A stretch of 64,000 nt of DNA from contig NZ_MECJ01000029.1 in NCBI RefSeq assembly GCF_014596475.1, positions 496,001 through 560,000 on the forward strand, written 5' to 3'. The notes under the pieces were generated by a model. It was not told where the DNA came from. It worked only from the letters and a program-made list of their open reading frames with translations, and ran no database searches. Source of the stretch: Streptomyces sp. CBMA152 (GTDB lineage: Bacteria; Actinomycetota; Actinomycetes; Streptomycetales; Streptomycetaceae). Of the stretch, positions 58,530-64,000 are shown piece by piece; position 1 is the first letter of the stretch; each line of letters begins with the position of its first letter. The position numbers and the translations under genes were made by a program.

Positions 58530-59558
58530 GTGGGGATCGAGAGCGACCAGCTGGTCTACGACTATCTGAGCCGGGTCGGCGACCTGGCCCAGCAGCGGCA
58601 GCTGCCGTCGGGGACGCGGATGCGGCTGGTGTCGTCGCTGCGGGACGAGATCGACCGCAGACGGGCGAAGTACGGCAGTGACACCCCGGCCGCGGTGCGC
58701 CGCATCCTGGGGCGGCTGGGTACGCCGGACGAGGTGGTCGAGTCGGTCACCGGGGGCGGGGAGTACGCGGCGCCGCCCGAGGTGGAGGCGGCCGGGCGCG
58801 GGGTGCCGGGGCAGCGTGACGGCGGGAGCGGGCGGCCCCGGGAGCGGGGGCGGCCGAAGCTGTTCCCGCGCCCGCGCGCGTCGTCGCCCTCGACGGGCGT
58901 GGCCGAGCCGTCCCCGGGCGGCGCGTCGCCGCCGCACCTCGCGGGCATGGACGAACTCGCCTCGTCCGACGGCGAACCCGACTGGTGGCGCATCGAGCAG
59001 GGCCCGTTCGGGGGCGGGGGGCCCGGGGACTCGGTGGCGGGGTTCGTGGGCGGGGTGGAGATCCCGGAGATATTCAAGCCGCCGGGGAAGGAGTTGGAGG
59101 AGGAGCCGGAGGAGGAGTCCGATCCGGCGGTGGAGTCGGACTCGGAGCCCGACCCCGAACCGCCACCCCGGACCCGGAACTGGCGGGCCCTGATCCCGTC
59201 CAGGCGCTCCACCCCCGGCCCCGGCCTGACCAACCCGCTGCTGCTGCTCGCGGCGGTGCTCCTGGTCGGCGGGGCGCTGTTCGGCAACCTGTACACCCTG
59301 GGCGGCGGTTGGCTCCTCGCGTACCTCTCCCGGCGGCTGACGCCCGCGGAGAAGAAGTGGGGCGTCCTCGGTCTGCCCGCCCTGACCCTGATCGGCGGCC
59401 TGGTCTGGCTCTGGGGCCGCCAGGACGGCCGCTGGGGCGCGCCGATAGCGCCGGGCGGGATGGGCGACGCGGCGTCGGGGATGTGGCCGTGGCTGCTGCG
59501 CATAGCGGCGGTGACGTCGGCCCTGTTCGTGGTCTGGCGCTCGCAGCGCCGCCGGTGA
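58530..59558 (+). CDS. HAAS-like membrane protein
   Basis: 342 residues from GTG 58530, with GGAGGGG upstream. The N-terminal 65 residues (LVYDYLSRVGDLAQQRQLPSGTRMRLVSSLRDEIDRRRAKY, AAVRRILGRLGTPDEVVESVTGG) resemble HAAS/DUF1700 signalling-associated helical domains. A long Pro/Gly/Glu-rich acidic linker (about 75-225) leads to three C-terminal membrane helices (LLLLAAVLLVGGALFGNLYTLGGGWLLAYL, WGVLGLPALTLIGGLVWLWG, LLRIAAVTSALFVVW). Function unknown. Divergent from the helicase-associated gene with a 124-bp gap. Confidence 0.78.
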   Translation: MGIESDQLVYDYLSRVGDLAQQRQLPSGTRMRLVSSLRDEIDRRRAKYGSDTPAAVRRILGRLGTPDEVVESVTGGGEYAAPPEVEAAGRGVPGQRDGGSGRPRERGRPKLFPRPRASSPSTGVAEPSPGGASPPHLAGMDELASSDGEPDWWRIEQGPFGGGGPGDSVAGFVGGVEIPEIFKPPGKELEEEPEEESDPAVESDSEPDPEPPPRTRNWRALIPSRRSTPGPGLTNPLLLLAAVLLVGGALFGNLYTLGGGWLLAYLSRRLTPAEKKWGVLGLPALTLIGGLVWLWGRQDGRWGAPIAPGGMGDAASGMWPWLLRIAAVTSALFVVWRSQRRR

Positions 59559-59562
59559 TTTC

Positions 59563-60028
59563 CCCCACCCCGCCCCTTCCCTAAACCCTCCGGGGGTGGG
59601 TGGGGGTTGAGGGGGGAGGGGAGTTTCTCCGGGGGCTTCGCCCCCGGACCCCCGGGCGGGGCTGCGCCCCTGCACCCCCTCGGGGGCACAGCCCCCTGAA
59701 CCCCCCGCGGGGGCTGCGCCCCCTGCACCCCGCTACGGGGCTCCGCCCCGGACCCCGGTGGGGCGGTCGGGCAAGCAGGGCCGCACCCCGGCTTGCGCCA
59801 CGCCCCTGGGGGTGGGTGGGGCAATGGCGCTGCGCCCCTGGCTTTTAGGGGCGCGGGGAACTGCGCGACCAGCCCCCACCGGCCCGCAGCCGAAAAGCGG
59901 GGGCGCAGCCCCGTTAGCGGGGTGCAGGGGCCGCAGGCCCCGCTCAGGGGTCCGGGGGCGGAGCCCCCGGGAACGTGCCTCACCCCCCACCCACCCCCGG
60001 AGGGTTTAGGCGAAGGGGCGGGGTGGGG
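59563..60028. repeat. composite GC-rich repeat element, copy 4 (largest)
   Basis: Terminal box CCCCACCCCGCCCCTTCCC with CCCTCCGGGGGTGGGTGGGG (59563-59606) and its inverted partner (59983-60028) enclose many short GGGGCTNCGCCCC hairpins and the core GGGGCGCGGGGAACTGCGCG (59848-59867). It fills the 479-bp gap between two plus-strand genes. Open frames across it are not credible genes. Confidence 0.8.
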
Positions 60029-60037
60029 CTCGGCACA

Positions 60038-60679
60038 ATGGGGGCCATGGCCTCGCGCACCCCCACCGTCGGTTTCGACCTGGACATGACCCTCATCGAC
60101 TCCCGCCCCGGCATCCACGCCGTCTACACCCGCCTCGCCGCGGACACCGGCACGTACATCGACGCCGACGCCGCCGTCAGCCGGCTGGGCCCGCCGCTCG
60201 AATGGGAGCTCGCGCACTGGTTCCCCGAGGACCAGGTCGAGGAGATGGCCCGGCGCTACCGTGAGATCTACCCCACATACGCCATCACCCGCACCCCCGC
60301 CCTCCCCGGCGCCGACGACGCGATCCGCGCCGTCCAGGAGCTCGGCGGCCGCGCGATAGTCGTCACCGCCAAGAACGCGCCGCAGGCGGCGATGCACCTC
60401 ACCCACCTCGGCATCGAGCCCGACGAACTGATCGGCGGACTATGGGCGGAGGCCAAGGCGGAGGCGCTGCGCGCGCACGGCGCGGAGGTGTACGTGGGTG
60501 ATCACACCGGCGACGTACGCGGGGCGCACACGGCGGGCGCGCTCTCCGTGGCCGTACCGACCGGCCCCATCGGCGCGGACGAACTGCGCGCGGCGGGCGC
60601 GGACGTACTCCTCGCCGACCTCACGGAATTCCGGCCGTGGTGGAAGACGTACGCGGCGAACGGCCGGACGCGAGGCTAG
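60038..60679 (+). CDS. HAD-family phosphatase (Gph-like)
   Basis: 213 residues from ATG 60038; ATG 60047 is also possible. HAD motifs: VGFDLDMTLIDSRPG (nucleophile D-x-D, with Met in place of the common Gly before Thr), GRAIVVTAKNAPQA (motif II Thr) and EVYVGDHTGDVRGAHTAGA (acidic motif IV); a Lys in AKAEAL may serve as motif III. The cap-domain size fits the phosphoglycolate/pyrophosphatase-like subfamily I. It hydrolyses a small phosphate ester; the substrate is unknown. It follows a long repeat element. Confidence 0.86.
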   Translation: MGAMASRTPTVGFDLDMTLIDSRPGIHAVYTRLAADTGTYIDADAAVSRLGPPLEWELAHWFPEDQVEEMARRYREIYPTYAITRTPALPGADDAIRAVQELGGRAIVVTAKNAPQAAMHLTHLGIEPDELIGGLWAEAKAEALRAHGAEVYVGDHTGDVRGAHTAGALSVAVPTGPIGADELRAAGADVLLADLTEFRPWWKTYAANGRTRG

Positions 60680-60729
60680 GACGCTCGTCCGCGGTGGAAG
60701 CAGTACGCGGCAAGTAGCCGGACACCCGA

Positions 60730-60978
60730 CTAGGCCGCCCCCCGCCCCGACCGTACCGACGTCACCACACCCGCCGCCGCGATCAGGAACCCGACGCCCA
60801 TCAGCATGCAGATCCAGTACGCGGCGGGCGGGAACCTCGACGTGTGCAGGAACAGCGGCGCCACCGTGACCAGCGTGGCGAGCGCGCCGACGAAGAAGAC
60901 GATGACACCGGCGCGAACCAGCCGGTCCCCGGTGTTCGACTCGTTGCTGGCCGAATTCGCTTGGGTTTCGTTACTCAC
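60730..60978 (-). CDS. small two-helix membrane protein
   Basis: 82 residues from GTG 60978. TACCCT lies six bases upstream, fitting a leaderless start; longer frames extend into the promoter. After a polar N-terminus (SNETQANSASNESNTGDRLVRAG) come two membrane helices (VIVFFVGALATLVTVAPLFL and YWICMLMGVGFLIAAAGVV). It ends SVRSGRGAA. A conserved actinobacterial type beside CSD and mqn genes, as I recall, without assigned function. Confidence 0.78.
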   Translation of the reverse strand: MSNETQANSASNESNTGDRLVRAGVIVFFVGALATLVTVAPLFLHTSRFPPAAYWICMLMGVGFLIAAAGVVTSVRSGRGAA

Positions 60979-61152
60979 TCGGTCAGGGTAGTTCCCTGCC
61001 CGTAAGGACCTGCCGGGACGTCTTGTCAGCAGCCTCTGGACCATTAGCCTTGGTGTCGGCGGGTCCGAAGGCGACCCGCTGCAGTGCTATCCAGAGCCGT
61101 TTTTCCGCGGCGCCCCGAGCATCCGACGACGAGTACGAGGACGAGGACAGAC

Positions 61153-61536
61153 GTGCCTACCGGCAAGGTCAAATGGTTCAACAGCGAGAAGGGCTTCGGC
61201 TTTCTCTCCCGCGACGACGGCGGTGACGTCTTCGTGCACTCGTCCGTGCTCCCCTCCGGGGTGGAGACGCTCAAGCCCGGCCAGCGCGTCGAGTTCGGCG
61301 TAGTGGCAGGCCAGCGCGGTGACCAGGCTCTTTCGGTGACGGTCCTCGACCCGGCGCCCTCGGTCGCGGCCGCACAGCGCCGCAAGCCCGACGAACTGGC
61401 CTCCATCGTCCAGGATCTGACGACGCTCCTGGAGAACATCACGCCGATGCTGGAGCGCGGCCGTTACCCCGACAAGGCCGCCGGCAAGAAGATCGCCGGC
61501 CTGCTGCGGGCGGTCGCGGACCAGCTCGACGTGTAA
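61153..61536 (+). CDS. cold-shock domain protein with C-terminal helical extension
   Basis: 127 residues from GTG 61153, preceded by GAGGACAG. Residues 1-66 are a CSD (PTGKVKWFNSEKGFGFLSRDDGGDVFVHSSVLPSGVETLK), with both RNP motifs intact. The extra 55 residues (RRKPDELASIVQDLTTLLENITPMLERGRYPDKAAGKKIAGLLRAVADQLDV) form amphipathic helices not present in 67-residue CspA proteins, perhaps for dimerisation or protein contacts. It corresponds to the 127-residue CSD protein I recall near mqnD in S. coelicolor. Confidence 0.93.
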   Translation: MPTGKVKWFNSEKGFGFLSRDDGGDVFVHSSVLPSGVETLKPGQRVEFGVVAGQRGDQALSVTVLDPAPSVAAAQRRKPDELASIVQDLTTLLENITPMLERGRYPDKAAGKKIAGLLRAVADQLDV

Positions 61537-61588
61537 GCCTGCCCCGAACCGTCAGCGCATAAAGGCGCATTACGAGTTGGACAACCGT

Positions 61589-62440
61589 TTATACGAAACT
61601 CAGCGCATCGCGGCCGAGGGGCGGAACAAGTCCCTCGGCCGCGGCGCGTGTGAGCAGTCCGCGCACCGCCGCGTAGCCGTCCTCGCCGAGGTCGGCGGTG
61701 AACTCATTGACGTAGAGCCCGATGTGCTGGTCGGCCACCGCCGGGTCCATCTCCTGGGCGTGCTCGCGTACGTACGGCCGCGAGAGCTCCGGGTCGTCCC
61801 ACGCCATCCGGACGGACGAGCGGATGACGGCGGCCAGTTGGCGCAGCTTCTCCTCGCCGAGCGAGCGGCGGGCGACGATCGCGCCCAGCGGGATGGGCAG
61901 CCCGGTGGTGTTCTCCCAGTGCTCGCCCATGTCGGCGAGCGAGTGCAGCCCGTACTCCTGATACGTGAACCGGGCCTCGTGGATGACGAGTCCGGCGTCC
62001 ACCCGGCCGTCCCGTACGGCGGGCATGATCTCGTGGAAAGGCATCACCACGACCTTGCCGACCCCGCCGGGCACCACATCGGCGGCCCAGAGCCGGAAGA
62101 GCAGATACGCCGTCGAGCGCTCGCTCGGCACCGCGACCGTCTTGCCGGTCAGGTCGACGCCGGGCTCCTTCGTCAGCACCAGCGGGCCGCAGCCGCGTCC
62201 GAGCGCCCCGCCGCACGGCAGCAGCGCGTACTCGTCGAGCACCCACGGCAGTACGGCGTACGACACCTTCAGCACGTCGAAGTCGTCCGAGCCGCGCTCG
62301 GCGATGCCGTTGGTGATGTCGATGTCGGCGAAGGTGACGTCGATGCGGGGCGCGCCCGGCACCCGGTCGTGGGCCCACGCGTCGAAGACGAACGTGTCGT
62401 TGGGGCAGGGCGAGTAGGCGATGCGCAGCGGCTCAGTCAT
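61589..62440 (-). CDS. mqnD: 1,4-dihydroxy-6-naphthoate synthase
   Basis: 283 residues from ATG 62440. It begins LRIAYSPCPNDTFVFDAWAHD, then ADIDITNGIAERGSDDFDVLKVSYAVLPWVLDEYALLPCGGALGRGCGPLVL, VPSERSTAYLLFRLW and VIHEARFTYQEYGL with the catalytic histidine. This is the periplasmic-binding-like fold of MqnD, the late step of the futalosine pathway that makes menaquinone in Streptomyces. It overlaps mqnB by eight bases on the same strand, so they are co-transcribed. Confidence 0.95.
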   Translation of the reverse strand: MTEPLRIAYSPCPNDTFVFDAWAHDRVPGAPRIDVTFADIDITNGIAERGSDDFDVLKVSYAVLPWVLDEYALLPCGGALGRGCGPLVLTKEPGVDLTGKTVAVPSERSTAYLLFRLWAADVVPGGVGKVVVMPFHEIMPAVRDGRVDAGLVIHEARFTYQEYGLHSLADMGEHWENTTGLPIPLGAIVARRSLGEEKLRQLAAVIRSSVRMAWDDPELSRPYVREHAQEMDPAVADQHIGLYVNEFTADLGEDGYAAVRGLLTRAAAEGLVPPLGRDALSFV

Positions 62441-63092
62441 GACCGTTCCAACTCTCCAGTACGGGCGGGAGCTTCCCGAAAGCGTCGGTGAGCGCGGCGA
62501 GCGCGTCCCCGATCCGCCAGGCGGAACGATCCCGCGGGCCCACGGCGTTGGAGACCGCCCGGATCTCGACGACCGGGATGCCGTGCAACGCGGCCGCTTC
62601 GGCGACGCCGAACCCCTCCATCGCCTCGGCCCCGGCGCCGGGGTGGCGCTGCGTCAGCGCGGCGGCGCGTCCGGCGGTGCCGGTGACGGTGGAGATCGTG
62701 AGCACGGGGGCGTACGCGGCGCCGGTCGCGGCGGCGATCGCCTCGGCGAGTCCGGCGGGCGGCAGATGGACCGACCGCCCGAATCCGAGCTCTTCGACAT
62801 CGAGATAGCCGTCGGGCGTGTCGGCGCCCAGATCGGCCGCGACGATCCGCGAGGCGACGACCAGGGACCCGACGGGGGCCAGCGGGGCGAACCCGCCGCC
62901 GATCCCGGCCGAGACGACCAGGTCGTACGGGGACGGGGTCCGGGCGAGCGCGGTCGCGGTCGCGGCGGCGGCCGAGGCCGGGCCGACACCGCCGACGACG
63001 GTGTCGAACGCGGCTTCAGCTGCGGCTTCGGCGCACGCGCGCGTGACCGCGTCCCGCTCGGCGGGAACCGCGGTCACGACCAGCACGCGCAT
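62433..63092 (-). CDS. mqnB: futalosine hydrolase
   Basis: 219 residues from ATG 63092. It is a nucleosidase of the PNP/UDP family: MRVLVVTAVPAERDAVTRA, VGGVGPASAAAATATAL, DLVVSAGIGGGFAPLAPVGSLVVASRIVAADLGAD, GAEAMEGFGVAEAAALHGIPVVEIRAVSNAVGPRDRSAW. It cleaves futalosine to dehypoxanthine futalosine and hypoxanthine in menaquinone synthesis. Coupled with mqnD downstream. Other mqn genes (mqnA, mqnC, mqnE) are not in the window. Confidence 0.94.
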   Translation of the reverse strand: MRVLVVTAVPAERDAVTRACAEAAAEAAFDTVVGGVGPASAAAATATALARTPSPYDLVVSAGIGGGFAPLAPVGSLVVASRIVAADLGADTPDGYLDVEELGFGRSVHLPPAGLAEAIAAATGAAYAPVLTISTVTGTAGRAAALTQRHPGAGAEAMEGFGVAEAAALHGIPVVEIRAVSNAVGPRDRSAWRIGDALAALTDAFGKLPPVLESWNGHD

Positions 63093-63105
63093 GTCAGCCG
63101 TCGTC

Positions 63106-63603
63106 TCAGCCGTCTTCGCGCTTGAGCGTGAAGCTCCAGACCGACTTGGGCTTGTTGTTGTCGTTCACCTGAATGATGTTGATCTTCTTGCTCTTGGGCG
63201 CGGCGCCGCCCTGCCCGCCCGTCGCGAAGACGTCCGCGTTCGGGAAGGAGCGGTACGTCTGCTTGGAGGGCTCGGTGATCGGGGCGCCGTCGAGGACCGC
63301 CACCCACTTGTCGCCGTTCTCGACGACGTCCGGGTCCACGCCCAGGCGCAGCGTCGCGCCCGGCGAGTACTTGATCGTCTTCGACGTCTTCACACTGCTC
63401 AGGCAGGTGGTGAGCTTTTCGTCCGACAGGACCTTGCCGTCGTTGCGGCAGGTGGCCTCGGCGTTCACCGAGGTGTTCCCGACCGTCACGGTCGCGAGGG
63501 GCGTCGGCTTGTCGCAGGCGGAGAGGACGAGGAGTCCGGCGGAGACAGCGCCGAGGGCGATGCCGGCCCGACGGGCCTTACCAGAGGTGAACGCAACGGT
63601 CAT
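63106..63603 (-). CDS. DUF2771 lipoprotein
   Basis: 165 residues from ATG 63603. Signal and lipobox: GIALGAVSAGLLVLSAC (Cys about 30). The domain has VTVGNTSVNAEATCRNDGKVLSDEKLTTCLSS with two cysteines, LRLGVDPDVVENGDKWVAVLDG and KKINIIQVNDNNKPKSVWSFTLKRE. It matches DUF2771, small surface lipoproteins of actinobacteria with unknown role. It lies 13 bp upstream of mqnB, so it may be the promoter-proximal gene of the mqn operon. Confidence 0.88.
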   Translation of the reverse strand: MTVAFTSGKARRAGIALGAVSAGLLVLSACDKPTPLATVTVGNTSVNAEATCRNDGKVLSDEKLTTCLSSVKTSKTIKYSPGATLRLGVDPDVVENGDKWVAVLDGAPITEPSKQTYRSFPNADVFATGGQGGAAPKSKKINIIQVNDNNKPKSVWSFTLKREDG

Positions 63604-63630
63604 GAGCCGAAGGCTATCGGTCCGCCGTGA

Positions 63631-64000
63631 TCACGCCACGCGCGGGTGTGGCGTGCCGCGCCGAGCAGCCGTCAGCAGCCCTCGTACGGACGTGGCGAAG
63701 CCCACCGCGAGCAGCCCCGAGGCGACCGCCATGCCGAGCACGCCGTTGAGCGGCAGCGCGATCCCTATGGCGCCGCCCAGCACCCATGACATCTGGAGTG
63801 CGGTCTCGGAGCGGGCGAAGGCGGAGGTGCGCACCTCCTCGGGCACGTCCCGCTGGATCATCGCGTCCAGCGACAGCTTCGCCAGCGCCTGGGTGAACCC
63901 GGCGGTCGCGCCCAGCACCGCCATGAGCACGCCACTGAAGAACGCCGCCGCGCACACCGACGCGCCCAGCGCGGCCATCAGCATCATCACGATGATGATC
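63631..64000 (-). CDS. MFS transporter, C-terminal part (truncated by window edge)
   Basis: About 122 residues are visible; the gene continues beyond the window end. Three or four membrane helices remain (IIIVMMLMAALGASVCAAAFFSGVLMAVLGA, MSWVLGGAIGIALPLNGVLGMAVASGLLAVGFA), with the cytoplasmic loop LDAMIQRDVPEEVRTSAFARSET, characteristic of the C-terminal half of a major facilitator. The last residues are basic (RGLLTAARRGTPHPRVA). Substrate unknown. It ends 27 bp upstream of the DUF2771 gene on the same strand. Confidence 0.8.
   Translation of the reverse strand, partial: IIIVMMLMAALGASVCAAAFFSGVLMAVLGATAGFTQALAKLSLDAMIQRDVPEEVRTSAFARSETALQMSWVLGGAIGIALPLNGVLGMAVASGLLAVGFATSVRGLLTAARRGTPHPRVA

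Noticed and set aside
59600..60009. Several 80-100-codon frames between the HAAS-like and HAD genes
   Set aside because: All are translations of the composite repeat (strings such as PAPTGPQ and RGAGNCA) and overlap each other in different frames.

Overview
The window is high-GC actinobacterial chromosome, almost certainly Streptomyces. Reasons: G/C-ending codons throughout, many GTG starts and apparently leaderless genes, WhiJ/Scr1-type XRE regulators, a BldD-type box before a GAF-PAS-GGDEF gene, DasR-type sites beside nagKA, and an order (senRS-hbpS, terD, cdgB, nagKA, otsAB, thrC, groEL2, murQ, mqnDB) matching the core region I recall from S. coelicolor around SCO4275-SCO4330. That correspondence is recollection, not a search. 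I see no rRNA, tRNA, CRISPR array or intact insertion sequence.

Layout. 1-8.6 kb is the most accessory part: small streptomycete-specific genes, two copies of a tiny two-gene cassette (acidic peptide plus a CxxH/CxxC mini-protein), two DUF6879 genes and an XRE/DUF5753 regulator, with GNAT, kinase, rhomboid-like, DsbA-like and FAD-oxidoreductase genes between. 8.6-12.3 kb: quinone-oxidoreductase-like, phytoene-desaturase-like, pentapeptide-repeat and unknown genes. 12.6-15.2 kb: SenR/SenS two-component system divergent from the haem-binding HbpS. 15.5-21.2 kb: M1 and M4 peptidases, a small conserved protein, TerD, an ArfB-like GGQ protein and a flavin reductase. 21.7-24.7 kb: diguanylate cyclase CdgB and a CBM-bearing membrane protein. 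24.8-29.4 kb: aminosugar block (PfkB kinase, NagA, ROK kinase, sugar-binding lipoprotein) with two predicted dre sites. 29.5-33.2 kb: trehalose and glucosylglycerate synthesis. 33.3-37.7 kb: S-box riboswitch, thrC, CysO/ThiS-like protein, cold-shock protein and GroEL with two CIRCE-like elements. 38.3-40.2 kb: murQ with its RpiR regulator. 40.9-47.8 kb: MFS exporter, HD protein, Tat-exported hydrolase, copper ATPase and CutC. 48-58.4 kb: DUF2993 protein, lipoprotein, HelD-like helicase, GT87-like enzyme, XPB helicase and a helicase-associated/WYL protein. 58.5-64 kb: HAAS-like membrane protein, HAD phosphatase, CSD protein, futalosine-pathway mqnD/mqnB, DUF2771 lipoprotein and a truncated MFS gene.

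The genes cohere around cell-wall sugar recycling: MurQ and NagA converge on GlcNAc-6-P/GlcN-6-P, and DasR-type sites flank nagKA and a sugar-binding lipoprotein. Other themes are compatible solutes, redox and metal sensing, and developmental second-messenger control.

Non-coding structure is rich. A modular GC-rich element (inverted terminal boxes around a 21-bp core) recurs at least five times. A 187-bp MITE-like element with perfect 23-bp inverted ends lies before the CBM gene. Several intergenic regions carry long perfect hairpins that look like shared terminators.
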